From Chitinophagaceae bacterium (GTDB taxonomy: Bacteria; Bacteroidota; Bacteroidia; Chitinophagales; Chitinophagaceae): a DNA stretch of 64,000 nucleotides. Shown piece after piece: positions 38,251-46,051 of this stretch (within the stretch, counting starts at the first letter, position 1; each line of letters starts with the position of its first letter). Below the pieces are notes generated by a model that saw only the letters and a list, made by a program, of their open reading frames with translations, searched no databases and had not been told where the DNA came from. Position numbers and translations under genes: made by a program. The DNA lies in the NCBI GenBank assembly GCA_023957575.1, contig JAMLGU010000004.1, forward strand, positions 1-64,000. Direction: 5' to 3'.

Positions 38251-39333
38251 TTACAAATACTTTTCGTCTTTGTTTCGTTTTACCTCAGCCACAAAATTTT
38301 TAATTTCCTGCTCTTTATCTTTTTTGCAAATCATCAGTACATCGTCGGTATCTACCACTATATAATCCTCCAGCCCCTGAAGCAATACTAATTTTTTATC
38401 GGGTACATGAACCATACAGTTTTGTGTATCAAAAACCATCACATCGCTACCCACCACGGCATTGCCAAAATAATCCTTACCCATATTTTCGTAAGCGCTG
38501 GTCCAGGTGCCAAGGTCGCTCCAGTAGAACGACGATGGTAACACATATACATTGGAGGCCTTTTCCATAACGCCAAAATCAATCGAAATACTCGGGCATT
38601 TGGCATAAATATCTTCAATGATCTCTTTTTCCTGAGGCGTATTCAGTTTTTCTTTTTCACCAATAAACAGGTCATGAATTTCGGGTAACAGTTTTTCAAA
38701 TGCAGCCAAAATGGTTTTGCTCCTCCAGGTGAAGATACCGGAGTTCCAAAGAAAGTCGCCACTTTTCAAAAAAACTTTTGCTAATTCAAGGTTCGGTTTT
38801 TCGGTAAAAGTTTTTACCTTATAAATACCCGGCGCTACCTCGGAGTGGTCGTGCTGAATATAACCATAACCGGTATTCGGATGGGTGGGTTTAATGCCAA
38901 TTGTAACAAGGGCATCAATATGTTTTACAAATTCTAATCCGTTTTTCAACACTTCAAAAAACTTCTCTTCATCTCTGATGAGGTTGTCGGCCGGCGCTGC
39001 AATCATCACCGAGTCGGGATTGATTTCATGAATTTTGAAGGCAATATAGGCAATACAGGGAGCCGTATTTTTTCTAAATGGTTCGGCCACAATATTTTCA
39101 ACAGGTATCTGCGGAAGCTGTTGTTTTACAATATCCAGATAGTCTTTTGAGGTAACCACATAAATATTTTTGGCAGGCACCACCTTATTGTACCGCTCAA
39201 AAGTGGATTGGATTAGTGTTTTTCCGGTACCCAGAATATCCAGAAACTGTTTGGGATAGGCCGTTCTGCTTTTGGGCCAGAACCGGCTGCCCACACCGCC
39301 TGCCATTATTGCTATGTACTGATTGCTCTCCAT
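38251..39333 (-). CDS. manC: mannose-1-phosphate guanylyltransferase
   Basis: Makes GDP-mannose from mannose-1-phosphate and GTP, for polysaccharides and GDP-fucose. It has 360 residues, the short monofunctional form without the isomerase domain. Motifs: the nucleotide loop MAGGVGSRFWPKSR at 10-23 with PKQFLDILG, FRKNTAPCIAYIA, TGYGYIQ, and TFTEKPNLE near 175. The C-terminal DDVLMICKKDKEQEIKNFV is as in the family. It is 6 bp downstream of the isomerase gene, so they are translated from one mRNA. Confidence 0.93.
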   Translation of the reverse strand: MESNQYIAIMAGGVGSRFWPKSRTAYPKQFLDILGTGKTLIQSTFERYNKVVPAKNIYVVTSKDYLDIVKQQLPQIPVENIVAEPFRKNTAPCIAYIAFKIHEINPDSVMIAAPADNLIRDEEKFFEVLKNGLEFVKHIDALVTIGIKPTHPNTGYGYIQHDHSEVAPGIYKVKTFTEKPNLELAKVFLKSGDFLWNSGIFTWRSKTILAAFEKLLPEIHDLFIGEKEKLNTPQEKEIIEDIYAKCPSISIDFGVMEKASNVYVLPSSFYWSDLGTWTSAYENMGKDYFGNAVVGSDVMVFDTQNCMVHVPDKKLVLLQGLEDYIVVDTDDVLMICKKDKEQEIKNFVAEVKRNKDEKYL

Positions 39334-39339
39334 TATTTT

Positions 39340-40302
39340 TTAAATTAATCCTTCCTTTAATAAATCGTGTATATGAATGATTCCTAAATATTTTTTACCT
39401 TCTATTACCACCAATTGCGTAATCGAGCTTTTTCGCATGATGTCCAATGCGCTCACCGCCAATTCACCTGCCTCAATCGTTTTGGGGCTTCGGGTCATAA
39501 TGTCGGCTGCCGAAAAGTTTTCAATATCACTGTTTTTTTCAAGCATACGCCTCAGGTCTCCATCGGTAATGATGCCAATGAGTTCATTGTCTTCATTTAT
39601 CACTGCTGCCACGCCCAACCGTTTTTTGGTGATTTCCACAATCACTTCTTTCAGCGAATTGTGAGCATATACAAAAGGCTTTTCGTTTTCTACATAGATA
39701 TCTGCAACCCGCAGGTATAACTTTTTGCCTAATGTTCCTCCGGGATGAAATTTTGCAAAATCAGCATCTTTAAACCCTTTTAATTGCATTAAACAAACCG
39801 CCAGCGCATCGCCCATAACCATCTGGGCAGTAGTGCTGGCCGTAGGCGCCAGATTATTGGGGCAGGCCTCCTGACTAACGGTAGTATCCAGCACAAGATC
39901 TGAATGATGCGCCAGATAAGAATTGGTATTCCCTGCAATAGCTATAAGGATATTGCCAAAATTCTTAATTAATGGTACTAACGCTTTGATTTCGGGGCTG
40001 TTACCACTTTTGCTCAAAATAATTACCACATCACCTTCCTGCACGATGCCCAGGTCGCCATGAAGCGCATCCGCAGCGTGCATAAAGATAGATGGCGTTC
40101 CGGTGGAATTAAAGGTTCCCACTATTTTTTGGGCAACCAAAGCGCTTTTTCCTATTCCGCTCACTACTACCCTGCCCAAACTGTTATTTATGGTTAAAAC
40201 AGCTTTTTCAAAGTCTTTAGTCAACACAAGTGAAGCAATGGCATCGGCCTCCAATTCAATCGTTCTTTTGGCAATATTGAGAATATTTTCGGTTTCAATC
40301 AT
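39340..40302 (-). CDS. kdsD: D-arabinose-5-phosphate isomerase (KpsF/GutQ family)
   Basis: Interconverts ribulose-5-phosphate and arabinose-5-phosphate, the first step of Kdo synthesis for the lipopolysaccharide core. It has 320 residues: an SIS domain (about 35-180: VVSGIGKSALVAQKIVGTFNSTGTPSIF, then ILSKSGNSPEIKALVP) and two CBS domains (about 200-320: VADIYVENEKPF to KYLGIIHIHDLLKEGLI). The SIS catalytic and binding residues appear intact. It heads a unit with manC and the exonuclease gene, and is divergent to recQ. Confidence 0.93.
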   Translation of the reverse strand: MIETENILNIAKRTIELEADAIASLVLTKDFEKAVLTINNSLGRVVVSGIGKSALVAQKIVGTFNSTGTPSIFMHAADALHGDLGIVQEGDVVIILSKSGNSPEIKALVPLIKNFGNILIAIAGNTNSYLAHHSDLVLDTTVSQEACPNNLAPTASTTAQMVMGDALAVCLMQLKGFKDADFAKFHPGGTLGKKLYLRVADIYVENEKPFVYAHNSLKEVIVEITKKRLGVAAVINEDNELIGIITDGDLRRMLEKNSDIENFSAADIMTRSPKTIEAGELAVSALDIMRKSSITQLVVIEGKKYLGIIHIHDLLKEGLI

Positions 40303-40321
40303 CAGATAGTGTACTTATTGG

Positions 40322-40329
40322 CAAAAATA
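40322..40329 (-). promoter_or_regulatory. kdsD promoter -7 box
   Basis: On the minus strand TATTTTTG matches TAnnTTTG exactly, 20 bp upstream of the kdsD ATG in the 196-bp divergent region shared with recQ. Confidence 0.42.
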
Positions 40330-40498
40330 TTGATTCTGTTTGTTTTTGGAGATAATAAAAATTTAACTTTTTAAGATCGTGCAATAACTCAGGATTTCGT
40401 ATATTCGATACCCTCTAAAAAAATATTATTTTTTTATTGTGAAAATTAGGCGTAACTTTTAAAACAATTTACTTGATAAAAACTGAGACAATCATATA

Positions 40499-42763
40499 AT
40501 GACGGCAAAAGCGACAAAAAAACAAACTTCTGCTAAGAAGAAAAATACGACAAGCGAACAAAAACCGGTTCATAAATTCAATCTTGAAGACGAACTTGTA
40601 AAAAACTTCGGATTTTCGGGCTTCAAAGAAAATCAGGAACAAATTATAGAATCACTCCTGTCCGGCAGGGATACATTTGTCATTATGCCCACAGGAGGTG
40701 GCAAAAGCCTTTGTTATCAATTGCCGGGACTGGTTCTGGACGGTGTAGCCATCATTGTATCGCCTCTGATAGCGCTTATGAAAAACCAGGTGGACCTGGT
40801 AAGAGGCTATAACAGTAACGATGAAGTAGCTCACTTTCTTAATTCTACCTTATCGAAAAAGGAAATTCGTGAAGTTCATGATGACTTAATCACCGGAAAA
40901 ACAAAACTACTGTATGTAGCGCCCGAAACCCTTACAAAACAGGAAAATCTTTCGTTTTTCAGTGATCTGAATATTTCTTTCTTTGCTGTGGACGAGGCGC
41001 ACTGCATCAGCGAGTGGGGGCACGACTTCAGACCGGAGTATCGACGGTTACGCGAAATGATGGACCAGATAAACGAAAAGATTCCTGTTATTGCGCTTAC
41101 AGCTACTGCTACACCCAAAGTGCAGAGCGATATCGTAAAAAATCTGGGACTGAGAGATCCGGTTATTTATATTTCATCCTTTAATCGCCCTAATCTATAT
41201 TATGAAATTGTGCCGAAAATCAAAAAGGGGCAAACGGATGAAAGCATCGTGCGATTTATCAAATCAATGCAAAAAAAGAGCGGTATTATTTATACACTCA
41301 ACCGAAAAACAACCGAAGAACTGGCCGATATTCTGATGGCTAATGGTATTGTAGCTGTGGCTTATCATGCCGGACTCGACAGTAAATTGCGTACCGAACG
41401 GCAGGATAAGTTTTTGAATGAAGACGTACAGGTAATTGTGGCCACCATTGCTTTTGGTATGGGAATAGACAAACCCGATATCCGTTTTGTGATTCATTAT
41501 AATATACCCAAATCTATTGAAAACTATTATCAGGAAACCGGGCGTGCCGGGCGCGATGGGCTGGAAGGAAAGTGCTTGCTATACTACTCGCACAAAGATG
41601 TGAGCAAGCTGGAACACCTGATGAGGGACAAACCACTTACCGAAAGAGAAATCAATGCTCAACTGATCAATGAAACGGTGGCGTATGCCGAGAGCGGCGT
41701 GTGTCGGCGCAAGGTAATTCTTACCTATTTTGGCGAGGTGTATTCCAATGATAATTGCGGCAACTGCGATAACTGCCTGCATCCTAAAGAAAAGATTGAA
41801 GCCAAAGAACAGGTGGTACAGGTATTGCAGGTTGTAAAAGAATTAGATGAGAGATTTGCTACCGAATATGCGGTGAATATTTTGATAGGCAAACTAACGC
41901 CGCAGGTAAAAATGTTCAGGCACGAAAATTTCAAAACTTTTGGTATTGGTAAAGATAAGGATGCGCATTTCTGGAACTCGCTCATCCGGCACATGCTTCT
42001 GGAGGGTCTTTTGAAGAAAGACATTGAGGAGTATGGCGTTTTGAAGTTTACAGCAAAAAGCCTTGAATATCTGAAGAAACCCAAATCTTTCAAAGTAATA
42101 CTCAATAATAAGTTTGAGGAAGCTCAGGGAGATGATGATGAAGGCAAAGACGCTGTTGGTGGAGCAGCTACCGACCAGCGGCTGTTTGACATGCTGAAAG
42201 AACTGAGGCAAAAGGAAGCGAAAAAGAAAAACCTGCCGCCTTTTGTAATCTTCCTCGAAAACTCATTGTTAGACATGGCCATACTTTATCCAACTACGTT
42301 GGAGGAGCTGGAAAAATGTCAGGGCGTGAGCAAAGGAAAAGCCATAAAGTTTGGCAAACCCTTTGTTGAATTGATAGCAAAATATGTGGAGGATAATGAT
42401 ATTGAGCGTCCTGATGATTTTGTGATGAAGAGCGTAATAAACAAAAGCGGCAATAAGGTGTATATTATTCAACAGACAGATAAGAAAATTCCGCTGGAAG
42501 TGATTGCCAAGAATAAAGACTGGACAATCAATGAGTTGCTGGAAGAAATGGAAACAATTGCCGCAAGCGGTACCAAACTGAATCTAAGCTATGCCATCGA
42601 CGAAATGCTGGACGATGACGATCAGGAAGAAATTATTGACTATTTCAAAAGTTGCGAAACATCCTCATTAGAAGTGGCACAGAGTGAATTGTCTGAGTTT
42701 GATTTCAGCTTAGAACAATTAAAGATTATGAGAATTAAATTCCTTAGCCAATACGGAATGTAA
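40499..42763 (+). CDS. recQ: ATP-dependent DNA helicase RecQ
   Basis: 3'-5' helicase of recombination and fork repair. It has 754 residues, longer than the usual 600-700. In order: a basic N-terminal tail, motif I PTGGGKS (about 65), DEAH in AVDEAHCISEWGHDFRPEY (about 165), the second RecA-like domain (AFGMGIDKPDIRFVIHYNIPKS, QETGRAGRDG), the RQC zinc site (CRRKVILTYFGE, then CGNCDNC, about 401-425), a winged helix, and an HRDC domain (about 560-640: DMLKELRQKEAKKKNLPPFVIF). About 100 acidic residues follow HRDC and form an extra helical end seen in Bacteroidota RecQ. Confidence 0.95.
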   Translation: MTAKATKKQTSAKKKNTTSEQKPVHKFNLEDELVKNFGFSGFKENQEQIIESLLSGRDTFVIMPTGGGKSLCYQLPGLVLDGVAIIVSPLIALMKNQVDLVRGYNSNDEVAHFLNSTLSKKEIREVHDDLITGKTKLLYVAPETLTKQENLSFFSDLNISFFAVDEAHCISEWGHDFRPEYRRLREMMDQINEKIPVIALTATATPKVQSDIVKNLGLRDPVIYISSFNRPNLYYEIVPKIKKGQTDESIVRFIKSMQKKSGIIYTLNRKTTEELADILMANGIVAVAYHAGLDSKLRTERQDKFLNEDVQVIVATIAFGMGIDKPDIRFVIHYNIPKSIENYYQETGRAGRDGLEGKCLLYYSHKDVSKLEHLMRDKPLTEREINAQLINETVAYAESGVCRRKVILTYFGEVYSNDNCGNCDNCLHPKEKIEAKEQVVQVLQVVKELDERFATEYAVNILIGKLTPQVKMFRHENFKTFGIGKDKDAHFWNSLIRHMLLEGLLKKDIEEYGVLKFTAKSLEYLKKPKSFKVILNNKFEEAQGDDDEGKDAVGGAATDQRLFDMLKELRQKEAKKKNLPPFVIFLENSLLDMAILYPTTLEELEKCQGVSKGKAIKFGKPFVELIAKYVEDNDIERPDDFVMKSVINKSGNKVYIIQQTDKKIPLEVIAKNKDWTINELLEEMETIAASGTKLNLSYAIDEMLDDDDQEEIIDYFKSCETSSLEVAQSELSEFDFSLEQLKIMRIKFLSQYGM

Positions 42764-42789
42764 AAGAAATTTAAGATTTTTGAACTTTG

Positions 42790-42822
42790 ATTTCGGAATT
42801 ATCAAAAAAACCTCTATTTTTG
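42790..42822 (+). promoter_or_regulatory. tRNA-Phe promoter
   Basis: The -7 box TATTTTTG at 42815-42822 is an exact TAnnTTTG match, with a T-rich TTTC about 20 bp upstream as a possible -33. Transcription would begin near 42829, about 24 nt before the mature tRNA. Confidence 0.5.
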
Positions 42823-42852
42823 CTGCCCCGAAAGGGAAAGTGTTGAAAAAAT

Positions 42853-42928
42853 GGTGCGGTAGCTCAGTCGGTAGAGCAAAGGACTGAAAATCCTTGTGTC
42901 GGCGGTTCGATCCCGCCCCACACCACCA
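42853..42928 (+). tRNA. tRNA-Phe (anticodon GAA)
   Basis: A 76-nt cloverleaf with encoded CCA. The acceptor 5' strand is GGTGCGG; D stem GCTC/GAGC; anticodon stem AAGGA/TCCTT with anticodon GAA at 42886-42888; T stem GGCGG/CCGCC with loop TTCGATC; acceptor 3' strand CCACACC; discriminator A; then CCA. Position 5 (C) faces position 68 (A), so the acceptor stem has one C-A mismatch where CCGCACC would pair fully. The gene is followed directly by seven tandem units that copy parts of its 3' half. Confidence 0.93.
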
Positions 42929-43528
42929 CACCACAGAAAGCTTCTGATTGTTCAGAGGCTTTTTTCGTTTCTGGGCAAATCCTTGGGTCGCTCTGATGCA
43001 GATCGGAGCCCACACCACAGAAAGCTTCTGATTCTCAGAGGCTTTTTCATTTTAAGTAAATCCTTGGGTCGCTCCGATGCAGATCGGAGCCCACACCACC
43101 ACACCACAGAAAGCTTCTGATTGTTCAGAGGCTTTTTTCGTTTCTGGGCAAATCCTTGTGTCGCTCCGATAAAGATCGGAGCCCACACCACCACACTACA
43201 GAAAGCTTCTGATTCTCAGAGGCTTTTTTCGTTCAGGGTAAATCATTGTGTCGCTCCGATAATGATCGGAGCCCACAGCACAGAAAGCTTCTGATTGTTC
43301 AGAGGCTTTTTCATTTTAAGTAAATCCTTGGGGCGCTCCGATAAAGATCGGAGCCCACACCACCACATCACAGAAAGCTTCTGATTCTCAGAGGCTTTTT
43401 CATTTTAAGTAAATCCTTGGGGCGCTCCGATAAAGATCGGAGCCCACACCACCACACCACAGAAAGCTTCTGATTCTCAGAGGCTTTTTTCGTTCAGGGT
43501 AAATCATTGTGTCGCTCCGATAAAGATT
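42929..43528 (+). repeat. tandem array of seven tRNA-Phe-3'-half/terminator units
   Basis: Seven units begin with AGAAAGCTTCTGA at 42935, 43019, 43108, 43200, 43282, 43372 and 43461, so periods are 84, 89, 92, 82, 90 and 89 bp; the last unit is cut off at about 43528. Each unit has (a) a terminator hairpin AGCTTCTGA / TCAGAGGCT with a 3-4 nt loop and a T-run, (b) a variable linker of three types, (c) AAATCCTTGTGTCG or a close variant, identical in unit 3 to the tRNA at 42888-42901, (d) an 18-nt hairpin CTCCGAT-NNNN-ATCGGAG in place of the T-arm, and (e) CCCACACCACCACACCACAG, identical in several units to 42917-42936 (tRNA 3' end with CCA). Units 2, 5, 6 and units 4, 7 and units 1, 3 share linkers. 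Confidence 0.92.
42939..42965 (+). terminator. intrinsic terminator of tRNA-Phe (first of seven copies)
   Basis: AGCTTCTGA (42939-42947) pairs with TCAGAGGCT (42952-42960) over 9 bp with one T-G pair, loop TTGT, followed by six T. Six further copies lie downstream in the array. Confidence 0.85.
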
Positions 43529-43535
43529 GCGATAT

Positions 43536-43847
43536 TCAACCAAAAAAATCAATATTGAAAGCATTAAAGACTTTTTTGCGCAGGGTATCAATTACAAGGT
43601 TGCGCGAAAGCGTATATAAATACGATGAAGGGTTGGCAATACCTGCCAGCTTTTCTCTGTTTTCCCAGAGTTTTACAAAAATATCCTGAGAAAGGTCGCG
43701 GGCAAGTTCAGGTTTTTTGGTCAAATGCAAGGAGGTACCATAAACCTGTGGCCAATAACTGTCAAAAATGGTTTTAAAGGCTTTTTCATCGCCCAAAGCC
43801 ACTTTATTAAACAGATCAGTTTCATTATATAAATTATGCGCAGCCAA
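43536..43847 (-). pseudogene. truncated ECF sigma factor (region 2 only)
   Basis: A 103-codon frame that encodes sigma region 2 of a Bacteroidota ECF factor: FNKVALGDEKAFKTIFDSYWPQVYGTSLHLTKKPELARDLSQDIFVKLWENREKL, then SYLYTLSRNLVIDTLRKKVF. It stops a few residues later, exactly where the tRNA-derived array ends, so the linker and region 4 (-35 recognition) are missing. The only possible start is TTG at 43847, with an in-frame stop just upstream. No anti-sigma or SusC gene adjoins it. It cannot work as a normal sigma factor and is most simply a gene remnant cut by the array. Confidence 0.8.
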
Positions 43848-43977
43848 TTATTCAAAAAGTTATTCTCACCAACTTGTAAAAATAAATTAATTAAAAATGA
43901 AATCGTTAAAATCATTTAACAAAAATTGAGTAGTTTCGTTAATTCAATTTTTGTCATAAGTTATCAATCGCATCTGT

Positions 43978-45207
43978 ATGAAAAAAATAATCATTCTTTT
44001 TGCCTCAATATTTCTTTTGGCGGGTTGCAAAACAAACCAAACCAATGGTAAAACTTCAACAGACAATCCACTTCCCCCGGTGGAAACCAAGGCCCCCAAT
44101 AGCCCTCAGTTTAAACCGGCTTTTGAAGGACAAACAAGAGTGGCAGGTGTAAAAACCAAAACAGAATTAGATGTAACAATGCTCACGGATGGATTGGTAA
44201 ACCCCTGGGGCATTGCCAATTTGCCGGATGGCAGGTTATTGATTACCGAAAAGGCAGGTACTATGCGCATCGCCACCCAGGCCGGTCAGTTGAGCGCTCC
44301 CATTACCGGCCTTCCTGCTGTCAATTCTGAAGGACAGGGCGGATTATTGGGTGTAAATGTTGACCCCGATTTTTCAAAAAATCGCATGGTTTACTGGAGT
44401 TTTTCCGAAAACCAACCCGAAGGAACACTCACAGCAGTAGCCAAAGGTCGATTGGCAGTTGATGAAAAAACGATTGAAAACGCCACTGTCATTTACAGGG
44501 CGCTTCCTGCGTTTAAAAGCACACTTCATTATGGTTCTCGGGTGTTGATTGATAAAGAAGGAAATCTGGTGGTAAGCACAGGAGAAAGATCCAGTTTGCA
44601 ATCACGGCCACAGGCATTGCAACTCAATTCGGCGCTTGGGAAAATCGTTCGAATCACAAAAGAAGGCAAACCCGCAGCAGGAAATCCATTTCTGAATGAC
44701 CCTAACGCAAAACCCGAAATTTATTCTTACGGACATAGAAATGTGCAGGGGCTGGCTTGGCATCCTGTTACCGGCGATTTGTGGGAAAATGAGTTTGGCC
44801 CCAGAGGTGGCGATGAGGTAAACCTGATAAAACCCGGTAAAAACTATGGCTGGCCTACCATCACTTATGGTATTGAATATAGTGGTAAAATCATTGGCGA
44901 TGGCATTACTCAAAAGGAGGGGTTGGAACAGCCTGTCTATTATTGGGATCCGGTAGTATCGCCCAGTGGTATGACTTTTTACAATGGCAATTTAATTCCC
45001 GAGTGGAAAAACAATCTGTTTATTGGTTGCCTGAGCGGTTCACATATTTTAAGGTTAGTCATTGAAAACAACCAAGTAAAAGGCGAAGAAAGATTATTGG
45101 CCAACGAAGGCCAACGTTTCAGGGATATCATTCAAGGCAAGGATGGCGCCTTATATGCAGTATGCGACGGAAAAAACGGTAGGCTATACCGGATTGGGAA
45201 AAAATAA
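43978..45207 (+). CDS. PQQ-dependent aldose sugar dehydrogenase, lipoprotein
   Basis: Periplasmic quinoprotein that oxidises aldose sugars with pyrroloquinoline quinone. It has 409 residues, with signal peptide and lipobox (LLAGC, Cys about 17), a low-complexity linker, and a six-bladed propeller of the glucose/sorbosone dehydrogenase family: GLVNPWGIANLPDGRLLITEKAG, EGQGGLLGVNVDPDF, STLHYGSRVLIDKEGNLVVSTGER, YSYGHRNVQGLAWHP, ENEFGPRGGDEVNLI, YYWDPVVSPSGMTFY. The conserved His in LHYGSR and HRN segment match the active site and PQQ site of the family. No PQQ synthesis genes are nearby, so the cofactor may come from outside. Confidence 0.9.
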   Translation: MKKIIILFASIFLLAGCKTNQTNGKTSTDNPLPPVETKAPNSPQFKPAFEGQTRVAGVKTKTELDVTMLTDGLVNPWGIANLPDGRLLITEKAGTMRIATQAGQLSAPITGLPAVNSEGQGGLLGVNVDPDFSKNRMVYWSFSENQPEGTLTAVAKGRLAVDEKTIENATVIYRALPAFKSTLHYGSRVLIDKEGNLVVSTGERSSLQSRPQALQLNSALGKIVRITKEGKPAAGNPFLNDPNAKPEIYSYGHRNVQGLAWHPVTGDLWENEFGPRGGDEVNLIKPGKNYGWPTITYGIEYSGKIIGDGITQKEGLEQPVYYWDPVVSPSGMTFYNGNLIPEWKNNLFIGCLSGSHILRLVIENNQVKGEERLLANEGQRFRDIIQGKDGALYAVCDGKNGRLYRIGKK

Positions 45208-45208
45208 A

Positions 45209-45967
45209 CTAATTTTTTTCAAAAAACCAGGGTAATCTGACGAATCGTTTTTTGATGGTATAGTTAGATTTCAGATAGCGTGCAATATGACTCATTGCCT
45301 CATCAATACTATCTGTCAGCAATACCAGGCTCATATCCTCTTTGGCTATCGTTCCTTTTTCGGCCATATCTTCAATCACCGCTATCAGGTCTTTGTAGTA
45401 TTCCTTACCAAACAACACAATGGGAAACTCGGTGATTGTATTGGTTTGCACCAATGTTAAAGTTTCAAAAAACTCATCCATGGTGCCAAATCCGCCCGGC
45501 ATGATGATAAATGCATAACTATATTTTACCAACAATACTTTTCTTACAAAAAAATGTTCAAAAGTGACGGACTTGGTCAGATAAGGATTATACTTCTGTT
45601 CGAAAGGCAAAAGAATATTGCAGCCAATAGAGGTGCCGTCCTTTTCAAAAGCACCACGATTGGCAGCTTCCATAATGCCTGGACCTCCACCCGTCATAGT
45701 AGAGAAACCTAATTCGGCAATTTTCTGCCCAAACTCTCTTGCTTTTTTGTAATACAAATGGTTCTCATCAAATCTTGCAGACCCAAAAACGGTTATACAT
45801 GGCGGCATAAAATGAAGTGTTCTGAACCCTCTTAAAAATTGCCTGAATACTCTGATCAAAAACCCCAATTCATAGCCTCTGCTCTTAGGCCCTTCAAGAT
45901 ACACCTGTTCTTTTGCCGGTATCAATCTTTGTATTTTAACTTTCTTCTTCTTTTTTACTTTACTCAT
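45209..45967 (-). CDS. LOG family protein (cytokinin riboside 5'-monophosphate phosphoribohydrolase-like)
   Basis: Cytoplasmic Rossmann-fold protein of the TIGR00730/LOG family that hydrolyses nucleoside monophosphates to base and ribose-5-phosphate. It has 252 residues, with a basic N-terminal tail (KVKKKKKVKIQR). Motifs: ITVFGSARF, the phosphate loop GGGPGIMEAANRGA (about 97-110) and PGGFGTMDEFFE (about 157-168), which carries the catalytic Arg/Glu region. Its stop lies 1 bp from the stop of the convergent sugar dehydrogenase gene. Substrate not proven. Confidence 0.9.
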   Translation of the reverse strand: MSKVKKKKKVKIQRLIPAKEQVYLEGPKSRGYELGFLIRVFRQFLRGFRTLHFMPPCITVFGSARFDENHLYYKKAREFGQKIAELGFSTMTGGGPGIMEAANRGAFEKDGTSIGCNILLPFEQKYNPYLTKSVTFEHFFVRKVLLVKYSYAFIIMPGGFGTMDEFFETLTLVQTNTITEFPIVLFGKEYYKDLIAVIEDMAEKGTIAKEDMSLVLLTDSIDEAMSHIARYLKSNYTIKKRFVRLPWFFEKN

Positions 45968-46051
45968 TTCTTATAACTAAGAGTGAAAGTTAAAATAAAA
46001 TTTACAATATTTCACACATTATTTATTTCCTTTGAACAAAAATTTCACACA

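Noticed and set aside
42977..43420. Additional full tRNA genes in the array
   Set aside because: The units lack the acceptor 5' strand, D-arm and anticodon loop and have no T-arm, so they cannot form a tRNA.
42929..43528. CRISPR array
   Set aside because: The regular 82-92 bp spacing suggested one, but whole units are repeated, there are no unique spacers, and no cas genes are near. The units contain tRNA and terminator sequence.
42719..43591. Several short proteins (69-100 codons) on both strands across the tRNA and array
   Set aside because: They are translations of the tRNA and its repeats (phrases such as WWCGAGSNRRHKDFQSFALP arise from tRNA-Phe itself), unit lengths are not multiples of three, and no start signals are present.
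43978..45207. PQQ sugar dehydrogenase as part of an integrated element at tRNA-Phe
   Set aside because: No integrase, no second tRNA end on its far side, and base composition looks like the neighbours.
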